DNA from: a filamentous cyanobacterium CCP3
GTDB lineage: Bacteria > Cyanobacteriota > Cyanobacteriia > Phormidesmidales > Phormidesmidaceae
DNA length: 41,434 nt
Direction of reading: 5' to 3'
Assembly: GCA_003022385.1 (NCBI GenBank)
Contig: PYGV01000016.1
Coordinates: forward strand, 1 to 41,434
The number at the start of each line of letters is the position of its first letter. Position 1 is the stretch's first letter. Position numbers and translations under genes: made by a program. The notes beneath the pieces are model-generated. The model searched no databases. It was not told where the DNA came from and saw only the letters and a list, made by a program, of their open reading frames with translations. Below are positions 19,108 to 27,126 of this stretch, piece by piece.

Positions 19108-19603
19108 ATTGTTGAGGCTCCTGACCTAGAGTCATGGTTATCGAACGGCAGATACAAAAAAACCGGGGGTAGAACGTCAATTCTTGTAGAATTGCGCCGT
19201 TCCTCCCGGGCTTTTATCCCTCCGTGAACCAGGTTAGTTACTGCCTGGCTGCACCTCTCGGACCAGATACTCAGCGAACCAAAACAAACAACTTTGATCA
19301 GCTGAGTCGGAACCCTAGGTGCCTACTCTCAAGTTTTTTAGAAACAATCAATTCCTGAAATTTGAGACGTCTTACTTCTATGTTGCCGCAAGTTTCAGGA
19401 ACTACTTTATTCAGCCAAGTTATTAGTTTTTAGCAACTGATCGCGGGCAGATTAGTATTCGTCACTACGTTTGCGTCAGCGATTTGTCAATGTTTGATTA
19501 CTTTTGGGCCGATTGAGCGGGGTTGTGTCGGGGCGATCGCACCCTCTACACCCTTCACCCATCGCCCGGTAGGATATAAAGCGACGCGTTTTTCTTGCCG
19601 CCG
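19108..19603. other. Divergent control region between the SSS and DUF981 genes
   Basis: About 495 bases without a supported gene, more AT-rich than the coding DNA around it. It must hold the promoters of the two divergent genes. TATAAA at 19575-19580, 23 bases before the DUF981 ATG, is a candidate -10 element, but no clear -35 is seen. No terminator or repeat stands out. Confidence 0.45.
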
Positions 19604-20188
19604 ATGTTTATTGACTACATCACCCTCATGCTAATCAACATGGTGGCGGGCCTGGTGCTGCTGGCCGACTTTGTCTACCGGGGGCTGGATGAGGCCAACC
19701 TAAAGCGATGGATACCGGGCTTTGGGCTGGTGGGGGCGATCGCCCTTGTTACCGGCCTGCACATGACGCTGACCTGGCCCGTACCCGGCAGCTTCAACAT
19801 TGCCTTTGGCGAAACCACCGTGCTGTTTGGCGGGCTGTACGTGGCGGCAGCGATCGCGATCGCCCAGGGCTGGGATCTGCTCTCCCTGGCGGTCTATGGT
19901 TTTTTTGCAGGCCTCACTGCCATTTTGGTAGGGGTGCGCATTGTCAATCTGGGGCAAATACCGCAGCCGCTGGTGCCTGGACTGGGCTTTATTCTCACCG
20001 GGCTGGGCGGCGTGCTGGCTGCCCCTACCCTGGTCTACCTGCGCGGCAACAAAGCCTGGCGCACAACTGGTGCCGTGGTGCTGATTGTGGCAGCGCTGAT
20101 CTGGGCCATTATCGGCTGTCGTGCCTACTGGGGGCATTTAGAAGGCTTTAGCGAGTGGCAGCCTCCGGTGATGCGGGGCGAGCCTTAG
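19604..20188 (+). CDS. DUF981 family membrane protein
   Basis: This predicted inner-membrane protein of about 194 residues has six or so TM helices. It matches the DUF981 pattern: MFIDYITLMLINMVAG at the start, GLHMTLTWPVPGSFNIAFGE in the second third, FFAGLTAILVGVRIVNLG, and GLGFILTGLGGVLAAP. The function of the family is not known. The frame opens at TTG 19595, but the ATG at 19604 matches the family start and is chosen. It stands alone, divergent from the SSS gene and 88 bases before a methyltransferase gene. Confidence 0.88.
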   Translation: MFIDYITLMLINMVAGLVLLADFVYRGLDEANLKRWIPGFGLVGAIALVTGLHMTLTWPVPGSFNIAFGETTVLFGGLYVAAAIAIAQGWDLLSLAVYGFFAGLTAILVGVRIVNLGQIPQPLVPGLGFILTGLGGVLAAPTLVYLRGNKAWRTTGAVVLIVAALIWAIIGCRAYWGHLEGFSEWQPPVMRGEP

Positions 20189-20200
20189 GACTGCGGCGAT

Positions 20201-20214
20201 CGCTCCAAGGAGCG
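20201..20214. other. Small hairpin after DUF981 gene
   Basis: CGCTCC and GGAGCG pair around AA, next to a HIP1 octamer. No T-tract follows, so a terminator is not claimed. Confidence 0.3.
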
Positions 20215-20276
20215 TTGTCGTAGCCTGTAGCTTAGTCTTTATTTACACTACAAGAAGCCCCTTAGCCGTTCTCGCT

Positions 20277-20939
20277 ATGCTGCTTCCGCCCGACCAGCGC
20301 ACCAAACTCGACGAATCTAGCGACACTGCCTTCTACGATGCGCCCCGATTTGTCACCCACGTCGACGACAGCTTTATTCAGCAGCTGACCAATCTGTACC
20401 GCGATCGACTGTCGCCCCAAAGCCGCATTTTTGACATGATGAGCAGCTGGGTCTCCCACCTGCCCAAAGACATGGCCTTTGAGTGGGTCGAAGGCCACGG
20501 CATGAATGCCGAAGAACTGGCCAAAAACCCCCGCCTCGACCACTACTTTGTGCAAAACCTGAACGAAAACCCCACCCTGCCGCTGGACGATCAATCGTTT
20601 GATGCGGTGTTGAACACGGTGTCGGTGCAGTATCTGCAGCAGCCCGAGGCGGTGTTTGGTGAGATTTACCGCATTCTTAAGCCTGGCGGTATCGCCATTG
20701 TCAGCTTCTCGAACCGCATGTTCTACCAAAAGGCGATCGCCGCCTGGCGCGATGGCAGCGAAACCCGCCGAGTCAACCTGGTCAAGAGCTACTTTGGCTC
20801 GGTGCCGGGTTTTAGCACGCCAGAGGTGGTTGCTCACACCTCCAGCCTTCCCGCCATTTTGCAAATGCTGGGCCTGCCCGGCGGCGACCCCTTCTACGCC
20901 GTAATCGCCGAGCGTATGGAGCCTCTGGCGCAGCCATGA
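20277..20939 (+). CDS. SAM-dependent methyltransferase-like protein
   Basis: The 220-residue protein has a class I methyltransferase fold by pattern. The acidic end of strand 2 and loop is around EGHGMNAEEL (72-81). FDAVLNTVSVQYL (108-120) fits motif IV, and EIYRILKPGGIAIVSFSNRMFYQKA (129 onwards) fits the post-IV motif of the Methyltransf_11 group. The canonical glycine-rich SAM loop is replaced by RIFDMMSSWVSHLP (50-63), with no GxGxG. Proteins with this DMMSSW variant are common in cyanobacteria and plastids, from general knowledge. The substrate is unknown. It overlaps the next gene by four bases (ATGA), so the two products are probably made together. Confidence 0.85.
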   Translation: MLLPPDQRTKLDESSDTAFYDAPRFVTHVDDSFIQQLTNLYRDRLSPQSRIFDMMSSWVSHLPKDMAFEWVEGHGMNAEELAKNPRLDHYFVQNLNENPTLPLDDQSFDAVLNTVSVQYLQQPEAVFGEIYRILKPGGIAIVSFSNRMFYQKAIAAWRDGSETRRVNLVKSYFGSVPGFSTPEVVAHTSSLPAILQMLGLPGGDPFYAVIAERMEPLAQP

Positions 20940-21205
20940 CGTCTGACCTGACCGATATCCCTGGCATTGGCAAAACCTTTGCCCGCGACTTTGCCCGCAT
21001 CGGTGTCTGGTCTCAGAGCGACCTGGTGGGTAAAACCGCTGAAGACCTCTTTCAGCAACTGGTGGAGGCTAACGAGCGAGAGCGCCACAAAACCAGCAAA
21101 AACTACCTCTACGTCATCCGTATGGCGATCTACTACGCCGAAGGCGGCCGCGACCCCGAGCGGCTAAAATGGCACGCCTGGAAAGAACCGCTCTCGTCTA
21201 AGTAG
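20936..21205 (+). CDS. Helix-hairpin-helix protein, Cdd1 (pathogenicity-locus) type
   Basis: The protein has 89 residues. Residues 4-36 form a helix-hairpin-helix: LTDIPGIGKTFARDFARIG, then a second helix at SDLVGKTAEDLFQQL. The rest (YVIRMAIYYAEGG, then PERLKWHAWKEP) matches the small Cdd1/PF11731 family. HhH domains normally bind DNA backbone without sequence preference, but the role of this family is unknown. The start codon lies inside the end of the methyltransferase gene (ATGA), so translation is coupled. This pairing suggests a shared job, which remains inference. Confidence 0.85.
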   Translation: MTSDLTDIPGIGKTFARDFARIGVWSQSDLVGKTAEDLFQQLVEANERERHKTSKNYLYVIRMAIYYAEGGRDPERLKWHAWKEPLSSK

Positions 21206-21216
21206 CAAATTCCTGC

Positions 21217-21852
21217 CTATCGCTGCAGTCTGGCCCATACCAAGCCAGCCCCAACGCCCTGCACCCGAGCCATTTTGATCCACAGCAGGGTCATGTGCTC
21301 CAGGTGCAGACTCATGGCAATAGGGCCAGTGTCCACAGGCTCCCAGCCCAGTTCCCGGCATAGGGTTGCGACTACCCGCCTGGCCTCGGCGTCGTTCCCC
21401 GCGATCAGCATGGCGGGCCTGAGATCGCCGTAGCCAGGGTAGCTGCTGTCCTCAAAGTTTTCAAAACCATAGATGGTGAAAGCCTTTACGACCTTGGCCT
21501 GAGGCACCAGATCTTGCACCACTTCTCCGCCCGATCGCTCGCTGTTCAAACCGTGAGTCAGGTTTGGCCCCACGGGATTGGTGCAGTCGATCAGCACTTT
21601 TCCTGCAAAGGCATCGGGGTCAGCCAGGGCCGCTTCAACAGCGGCAAAGGGGGTGGCCAGAAACACGACCTCAGCGGCGGCGATCGCCTCTTCTGGAGTG
21701 GCTACCGTCAACTTGGGGAACCGCGCCAGCGCCTCGGTCACGCTTTTTGAGCCAGGATCGCGGGCAGCAACGGTCACGCTGTGCCCCAGTTTCGACAAGT
21801 TTCCCGCCAGGGCTGCCCCCACCTGCCCAATGCCTATGAATGCAAGTTTCAT
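21217..21852 (-). CDS. NADP-binding reductase, F420-dependent oxidoreductase family (NpdG/ProC-like fold)
   Basis: This 211-residue Rossmann protein of the F420_oxidored family begins MKLAFIGIGQVGAALAGNL (GxGxVG dinucleotide loop, residues 7-12). The basic AARDPGSKS (34-42) that follows suits NADP. Further family segments are VVFLATPF, VLIDCTNPVGPNL and VVKAFTIYGFENF. Despite the family name, use of F420 is not implied, since cyanobacteria are not known to depend on it; an NAD(P)H-linked reduction is more likely. The start overlaps by ATGA with the end of the PfpI remnant upstream. This suggests it was once the second gene of a PfpI-reductase operon. Confidence 0.85.
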   Translation of the reverse strand: MKLAFIGIGQVGAALAGNLSKLGHSVTVAARDPGSKSVTEALARFPKLTVATPEEAIAAAEVVFLATPFAAVEAALADPDAFAGKVLIDCTNPVGPNLTHGLNSERSGGEVVQDLVPQAKVVKAFTIYGFENFEDSSYPGYGDLRPAMLIAGNDAEARRVVATLCRELGWEPVDTGPIAMSLHLEHMTLLWIKMARVQGVGAGLVWARLQR

Positions 21853-21995
21853 TGTCCTTCGTTCTCCTGTAAAACGCTTAGCACCAGCCGAGCGGTATCA
21901 GCGCCCGAATTTTGCTGCTGTCCGGTAATCAAGTGGCCATCGCGGACGGCATGGGGGATGAAGGCGGGCTGGGGGACAAATCGCTCAAGCTGCGG
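21849..21995 (-). pseudogene. DJ-1/PfpI family remnant (C-terminal fragment)
   Basis: The minus-strand frame ending at 21849 has no start and is blocked upstream by a TAG near 22003. It reads LERFVPQPAFIPHAVRDG, then HLITGQQQNSG and TARLVLSVLQENEGQ. This is the usual end of ThiJ/DJ-1/PfpI proteins (DGxLITGQ and the last helix). About 48 residues remain of an expected 190-230; the nucleophile-elbow cysteine region is missing. Its stop overlaps the ATG of the reductase gene. The missing 5' part ends where LysR-like coding begins on the other strand. Confidence 0.75.
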
Positions 21996-22115
21996 CCTCT
22001 GCCCTTTGCGCTAGAGGGCTTTTCTGTGGCCATGCGCTGGCACCGCAGCGGTCACAGCTCACTCGCCAACCAGTGGCTGCGATCGCTGATAGCAGAAGTA
22101 GCCCAGGCTCTCTGA
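21976..22115 (+). pseudogene. LysR-family regulator remnant (C-terminal fragment)
   Basis: The plus-strand frame from about 21976 to the TGA at 22115 reads LKLRPLPFALEGFSVAMRWH followed by RSGHSSLANQWLRSLIAEVA. This is the end of the effector-binding domain of LysR regulators (the xWHxR and WLRxLI pattern). The N-terminal winged helix and most of the sensor domain are absent. An ATG at 21954 exists, but the residues it adds are antisense to the PfpI remnant. It is a non-functional leftover. Confidence 0.7.
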
Positions 22116-22149
22116 GCTTGGCAAAGAATCTTTGACCGAGTACCAACTC

Positions 22150-22749
22150 CTAAGCGCCAAAGACAGCGGCAGTGCGATCGCTGATTGCTTTCAAATTGCG
22201 AGTCAGGTCGTGGCGAATGTGCCGCTCGATCAGCGCCACCGGCATAGCGCGGGGCGGACGGATGACCAGGTCATAGCCCAAACGCACAATTTCTCGTTGA
22301 GCGTCCACCACGGGCTCCAGCGTCCAGCGGCCTTCAAACTGGCGAAAGTCACCCTCCACCATTGAAAAGCGCAGCTCTTTCGGAAAGGCTTCGACCATGT
22401 CCAGCACGACACGGGCGCAAAACTTGATGTTAAGAAAGCACTGAGAGCCGATTTGCTCTAGCCGAATTCCGCCCTCAGGGTGGCTCAGCCGCTGGCTCAA
22501 GGACAGGTTAGGAATAAAGCTTGACAGGTTGTCGTAATCGGTCAGAACCTGCCAGACCTGTTCGGCGGTGAAGGGAATATCGGTAAAGGCGAGAATACGT
22601 CGCTGCTGACCTTCCAGCTTCTCAGTCTGAATCGTCACTCCTGCTGGGGTGTTGATATCCAACCCCAGGTCTAGCCCAGCCACAGAAGAATCGACAGCGC
22701 CTAGGGACGACGCGTCAAGGTGAGTGGTGTCAGAAACGTTCGCAGTCAT
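22150..22749 (-). CDS. SRPBCC/START-like protein (polyketide cyclase/COQ10 type)
   Basis: The 199-residue protein has a helix-grip lipid-binding domain from about residue 45. It opens with EGQQRRILAFTDIPFTAEQVW, then LTDYDNLSSFIPNLSLSQRL, IGSQCFLNIKFCARVVLDM and GDFRQFEGRWTLEP. The final long helix is around ALIERHIRHDLTRNLKAI. This matches the cyclase/dehydrase-type proteins common in cyanobacteria and plastids, with no known ligand. The N-terminal 40 residues look disordered. It lies upstream of the PfpI/LysR scar and downstream of the histidine kinase on the same strand, 148 bases away. Confidence 0.85.
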   Translation of the reverse strand: MTANVSDTTHLDASSLGAVDSSVAGLDLGLDINTPAGVTIQTEKLEGQQRRILAFTDIPFTAEQVWQVLTDYDNLSSFIPNLSLSQRLSHPEGGIRLEQIGSQCFLNIKFCARVVLDMVEAFPKELRFSMVEGDFRQFEGRWTLEPVVDAQREIVRLGYDLVIRPPRAMPVALIERHIRHDLTRNLKAISDRTAAVFGA

Positions 22750-22897
22750 GGGTTACAACCAGCCGATAACGGTGTAGTTTGGCCAGGCCACCACGCCTGT
22801 GCCCAGAATACCAGCAAATTTTGCCAGTGCGGTGTTGCCCGCATAAATTTTGGCCCGACTTATGGCCCCATAAATTTGGTGTAAGTTTGCCACGGCG

Positions 22898-24289
22898 TTA
22901 AAACTCGAGGGTAAAGCAAGTCTGCCAGAGCTGAGGCTGGCTGGGCTGGCTCGACACTTTTATAGTGCCCTTCAGCTGCTCAACTAGACCATGCACCAGC
23001 GCTAGCCCGGTCCCGGTGCCCGCAATGCCGTCTTTGGTAGCGCTCTGGCCCCGCCGAAACTTATCAAAGATGTGGGGCAGTTCGTCCGCCTCGATCGCCG
23101 CGCCCAGGTTGCTCATTTGCAGAGCTACCCGTCCATTTTGGGGCTGCTCAGTTGAGAGCGATAGGGTGACGGTTGTTTGCGGTGCCGAGTATTTGCAGGC
23201 ATTGCTCAACAGCTCGCTCAGCACCTTAGTCAACCGCTGGGGGTCGGTAGACAACACCACAGGGTCAGGCGGCAGCTGCAAATCCAGCGTTAGCTGGGCC
23301 TGCTGAAGTTTTGCCTCAGACCGCTCTGCCAACTCAGTGAGGAGCTGCTTCAGATCGGTCGCTTGATCAGCAGCGGCTGACGCCTTAGACTCCAGCGTTT
23401 GCAGCATCAGCAGATCGTTCACTAAATTAATTTCGCGGCTGCACTGCTGCTCCAAAATATCCAGGTACAGGGTCGTGCGCTCTGGGGTGAGGTCGGGGCG
23501 ACGCAGCATGCGAATGGCCAGCATCATGCTGGTGAGCGGCGTGCGCAGTTCGTGATTGAGGGTGCTCAAAAAGTCTTCTTTGAGATAGTTGAGGTAGCGC
23601 AGCTGTTCGGTGTGGCGCACCGCCTGCCCCTGCAGGTAGTGCTGATGAAAGGCGATCGCCCCGAGGCTGGCCAGGTTTGCCTGCACCGTTTGATCAATAG
23701 CCAATCCGCTAGGCCCCAGCAGCAGTATCGCCCCTTGCAGGCCTGAGCCATCTACGGCAATGGGGGTGCAGGAGGCAACAGTTCGCAGCCAGGCAGGTGG
23801 ACCATTTTCTTCGCGCAGCAGCGCGGCCAGACCCTGCTGCCACCGCAGGCGAGCGTTTGCCGTAGGCTCGATCGCCTGTTGAATCAGGCCCAGCGCTACC
23901 CGGCGTTGCCAATCCTGCGGAGATCCTGCTTTCGCTGGGCTCAGGCATTGACTGAGCGGAGCCGCGCCCTGATGCCAGCAGGTATAGACCAGGTCGTTTG
24001 TAGTGGGGTAGTGGCAGAGCAACAGGCAGGCTACGCCCCCCAAATGGTTACCCAAAACCTCGGCCAGGGCAGGTAGAGGGTTAGGGTCATTTAAGGTCGC
24101 GGCCAGAGCATGAACCAAAGGCCAGGTTTCCCGCCCGTCGGCAAGACTGGATGAGGCGGGCTGTTCGCCCCCATAGGGGCGGGCCTGAAACAATACAGGG
24201 AAATTTTCAGATGCCATGGGCGACCATCGAACAACGGGTTCCTGACCTCCTGAGCCGGTGGCGAAATCAGGCCCCCCTAACTTCGCCAC
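22898..24289 (-). CDS. Orphan sensor histidine kinase with N-terminal GAF-like domain
   Basis: The 463-residue protein is probably cytoplasmic; no TM segment is seen. Residues about 55-215 look like a GAF-type sensor domain (LGGVACLLLCHY, GLQGAILLLGPSG). A short coiled coil leads into HisKA with the phospho-acceptor H246 in STLNHELRTPLTSM. The HATPase_c domain has the N-box around N363 (ELLSNACKYS), then DKFRRG and the G-box GIAGTGTGLAL (421-431). No response regulator is adjacent, so its partner must be encoded elsewhere. The frame begins at GTG 24289 with a weak AGGGG upstream. ATG 24217 (MASENFPVLFQ) is a good alternative start. Confidence 0.93.
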   Translation of the reverse strand: MAKLGGPDFATGSGGQEPVVRWSPMASENFPVLFQARPYGGEQPASSSLADGRETWPLVHALAATLNDPNPLPALAEVLGNHLGGVACLLLCHYPTTNDLVYTCWHQGAAPLSQCLSPAKAGSPQDWQRRVALGLIQQAIEPTANARLRWQQGLAALLREENGPPAWLRTVASCTPIAVDGSGLQGAILLLGPSGLAIDQTVQANLASLGAIAFHQHYLQGQAVRHTEQLRYLNYLKEDFLSTLNHELRTPLTSMMLAIRMLRRPDLTPERTTLYLDILEQQCSREINLVNDLLMLQTLESKASAAADQATDLKQLLTELAERSEAKLQQAQLTLDLQLPPDPVVLSTDPQRLTKVLSELLSNACKYSAPQTTVTLSLSTEQPQNGRVALQMSNLGAAIEADELPHIFDKFRRGQSATKDGIAGTGTGLALVHGLVEQLKGTIKVSSQPSQPQLWQTCFTLEF

Positions 24290-24541
24290 CGACTACCCCT
24301 AGCCTATCTACTCCCTTGCCGAGCAGTATCCGTGGATTTGCCAATTTTTCTGCCGTTCCCGCATTAACCATCCGCAATCTCCGCCTCAATGTCAGCTCAG
24401 CTCAACGCTGCCTTACGTATTCTTTACAGTTGGATGGCGCAGCCTCTACCCTAATTGACAACAGGACATTAGTATTAATGAAGTCTGAACCAGGACGCAT
24501 TCTCTAGCTAAACTGGCAGCAGGTTTTCTAGCGGGGTTTTT

Positions 24542-26230
24542 ATGGCACGGTCACCAAAGACTTCCACGTCTCCAGTTATTGGCACCGTTAAAGGACCGGG
24601 GGAAAATGGCAACCAGTATGTATTCATTACCGCCAATAACAGCCAGGTCAAAATTGGCGAGTTTGTGTACTACACCGTCGATTTGACCGATACCCCCAAC
24701 GCCCAAATCTTGGGCAAGATCTCTGAGCGCCGCCTGATTGACCATCTGCCCGATCGCATTTTTGCCGACCCCGATATCGACCCCGAGGCGATCGCGGCCC
24801 TGGTTGGCTTTGCCCACCCCAACCCCGAAATCTACGAAGTTACCGTCGATGTCGTGGGCCACTTTCACCCCGCCCTGGGGTTTATGAACCCCCGTATTGC
24901 CCCCAACCCCGGCGCTAAGGTGACCCTAGCCGATGACGACAGCCTGCGCCAAATTATCAACAAGAAGCAGCAGGAAGAGGTTGGTTCAGCTCACATCGGT
25001 TCGCTGCTGCTGCGCCCCGGCAATCGAGTGCCCGTGACGCTGGATGTAAAAGAACTGGTCAGCACCCACATGGCGATCCTAGCGGGCACGGGCTCCGGCA
25101 AAAGCTACACGGCGGGAGTATTGATTGAGGAACTGCTTCGCCCCTACAATCGGGCGGCGGTGCTGATCTTTGACCCTCACGGTGAGTACGGCACCCTTAC
25201 GGACATGCTCGGACATCCCGGCTTTGCCGCTGATGATGGTTACAGTCCAGAAGTAAAAATTCTGACCCCGGATCAGATTCGTATTCGCATGTCATCACTG
25301 GACTACTACGACATTCTGACGTTGCTGCCCGACATGAGCGATCGCCAGCAGGCCATTCTCAACAAGGCGTTTAGCCTCTTAGGCAAACATAAATTTAGTA
25401 ACCAACGTTGGGATGCGCAAGATCTCATCGCTGCCTGTTATGAGTCAGACCGGACTACCGACGACGAAGGCAACGAAAAAACCGGATCTTCTGCTCCAGC
25501 CCTAGAGTGGAAACTGAGCAAGCTGGAGCGCTCGGAGTATTTCCATCGGATGGAACACCTTGCTCCCAAAGACCTCTTTGCGCCCGGCAGGGTGACAGTT
25601 CTCCAAATGAACGAAATTAGCCAAGAGGAGCAGCAGGTAATCTGTGCAGCGGTGCTGCGCCAGAGCTACCAAGCTCGCATGAACACCGCTAAGGACAAAA
25701 TTACCGCCGAAGACGAAAACTATTTGCCCTACCCTGTGTTTATTGTGATCGAAGAGGCTCATCGCTTTGCACCTGCCAACGATCCAGCCCGCTGCAAGCA
25801 AATCTTGCGCACCATTCTCAGCGAAGGCCGCAAGTTTGGCATGGGGGTCGGCCTGATCACCCAGCGCCCCGGCAAGCTCGACTCCGACGTGCTGAGCCAG
25901 TGCATGAGTCAGTTTCTCATGCGTATCGTCAACCCCGTTGACCAAGACAGCCTCAAATACGGCGTTGAGGCCGCCGGACGCGACTTGCTGAAAGAATTGC
26001 CTTCGCTAACCAAAGGCCAAGTGATTGTGTCGGGGGCCTGCGTTAACACCCCCGTGCTGTGCCAGGTACGCAAGCGACTGACCAAACACGGCGGCGAAAC
26101 CATGAACGCCCCTGAGGCCTGGCTCAGCCATTTTCAGCGCCACCACCAGCAGGCCCGCCAGCTCAAAAAAGCTGCTCCGGCCCGCGCTGGGAAGAAGGCC
26201 GAAACCTTTGGCGGCGTGAGCATTGAGTAA
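24542..26230 (+). CDS. HerA-type hexameric ATPase (HerA/FtsK superfamily)
   Basis: The 562-residue protein has a HAS-barrel-like N-terminus (about 10-130), then a RecA-type motor. Walker A is LAGTGSGKSYT (K187), followed by VLIFDPHGEYGTL (207-219). Walker B is FIVIEEAHRFAP (E404, E405), then GMGVGLITQRPGKLD with a sensor Gln. This is the DUF87/HerA family of DNA pumps. In archaea and some bacteria HerA works with the NurA nuclease in end resection or phage defence. No nurA-like gene is in the window, so a role in DNA repair or defence is only inference. It is convergent with smpB and divergent from the histidine kinase. Confidence 0.93.
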   Translation: MARSPKTSTSPVIGTVKGPGENGNQYVFITANNSQVKIGEFVYYTVDLTDTPNAQILGKISERRLIDHLPDRIFADPDIDPEAIAALVGFAHPNPEIYEVTVDVVGHFHPALGFMNPRIAPNPGAKVTLADDDSLRQIINKKQQEEVGSAHIGSLLLRPGNRVPVTLDVKELVSTHMAILAGTGSGKSYTAGVLIEELLRPYNRAAVLIFDPHGEYGTLTDMLGHPGFAADDGYSPEVKILTPDQIRIRMSSLDYYDILTLLPDMSDRQQAILNKAFSLLGKHKFSNQRWDAQDLIAACYESDRTTDDEGNEKTGSSAPALEWKLSKLERSEYFHRMEHLAPKDLFAPGRVTVLQMNEISQEEQQVICAAVLRQSYQARMNTAKDKITAEDENYLPYPVFIVIEEAHRFAPANDPARCKQILRTILSEGRKFGMGVGLITQRPGKLDSDVLSQCMSQFLMRIVNPVDQDSLKYGVEAAGRDLLKELPSLTKGQVIVSGACVNTPVLCQVRKRLTKHGGETMNAPEAWLSHFQRHHQQARQLKKAAPARAGKKAETFGGVSIE

Positions 26231-26344
26231 GGCGAAACCTCCCTGAGCAACTCCGAGCCAAAACAGGGATTGGGACAGGGCAAACGCCGTTTTCCGCTAC
26301 GGATTGGCCTTTTCTGAATCGGGGCTATGCGGTCTTGGTCTAAA

Positions 26345-26815
26345 TCACCCTCGACCGCTGAGCGCTCGCGCCGTTTCACGGCTTTCCTGCTTGCGCTTGA
26401 GGCTTTCGCGCTTGTCGTGGAGTTTTTTGCCCCGGGCCAGACCAATAGTGGCCTTGACCCAGCCCCGCTGTAGATAGAGCTTGAGCGGCACCAGAGTCAA
26501 ACCCTTCTGCTCAACTTTGCCGATTAGCTTGCGAATTTCGTCGCGATGCAGCAGGAGCTTGCGAGCGCGCTTGGCCTCGTGGTTATAGGCCTTGTTGGTC
26601 ATTGTATAGGGAGAAATGTGCACGTTGTGCAGCCATAGCTCCCCATCTCTAATTGAGGCGTAGCCATCGCGCAGGTTGACTTTGCCCTGGCGAATTGACT
26701 TAACCTCTGAACCCATCAGCTCCAGACCAGCTTCGTAGGTCTCTAAAATCTCATACTCGTGGCGAGCCTGGCGGTTGTCACTGACGATCTTGTACCCGTC
26801 GCTAGAATCGGCCAC
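26345..26815 (-). CDS. smpB: SsrA-binding protein SmpB
   Basis: SmpB binds tmRNA and brings it to stalled ribosomes for trans-translation. It has about 156 residues from GTG 26815. Motifs are [20 protein letters not shown] with the [11 protein letters not shown] core, [20 protein letters not shown], and a basic tail [19 protein letters not shown] needed for decoding-centre entry. The frame extends to ATG 26848. GTG 26815 has AGGAG eight bases upstream and gives the usual start, so it is chosen. That AGGAG overlaps the stop region of the YciI-like gene (stop 26827-26829), so the two genes are probably translationally coupled. Confidence 0.97.
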   Translation of the reverse strand: MADSSDGYKIVSDNRQARHEYEILETYEAGLELMGSEVKSIRQGKVNLRDGYASIRDGELWLHNVHISPYTMTNKAYNHEAKRARKLLLHRDEIRKLIGKVEQKGLTLVPLKLYLQRGWVKATIGLARGKKLHDKRESLKRKQESRETARALSGRG

Positions 26816-26826
26816 AGTTTTTTCTC

Positions 26827-27093
26827 CTACTCCACAACCACCCGCCATTCGTGCAGCTCATACTCGACGCAGTGATTTTCAATCAGCGGGTCGGCGGCTA
26901 CAATGGCGCGGGCTTCATCCAATGAACTGGCTTGAAACAACAGCATACCACCCCCAAACTCGGCCCAGTAGCCACTCTTGGCGGCGTGGCCCTGGGCGAT
27001 CAAGGCTTTGACATAAGCCACGTGGGCGGGCACAAACTGGTCAAAGACGGCTTTATTAACGACGCCTTTCTCGATTTTAACGAACCAGGGCAT
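26827..27093 (-). CDS. YciI-like protein
   Basis: This small protein of 88 residues has the YciI fold (alpha/beta, related to dimeric ferredoxin-like proteins). It shows [56 protein letters not shown] and a conserved His/Asp pair (H24 and D68). The family function is not firmly known; some members act on small chlorinated or oxidised compounds. Its stop lies within the ribosome site of smpB, so the pair forms an operon. Confidence 0.88.
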   Translation of the reverse strand: MPWFVKIEKGVVNKAVFDQFVPAHVAYVKALIAQGHAAKSGYWAEFGGGMLLFQASSLDEARAIVAADPLIENHCVEYELHEWRVVVE

Positions 27094-27126
27094 AGCATGC
27101 GATCGCAGAATACTCCGGAAGCTAGC

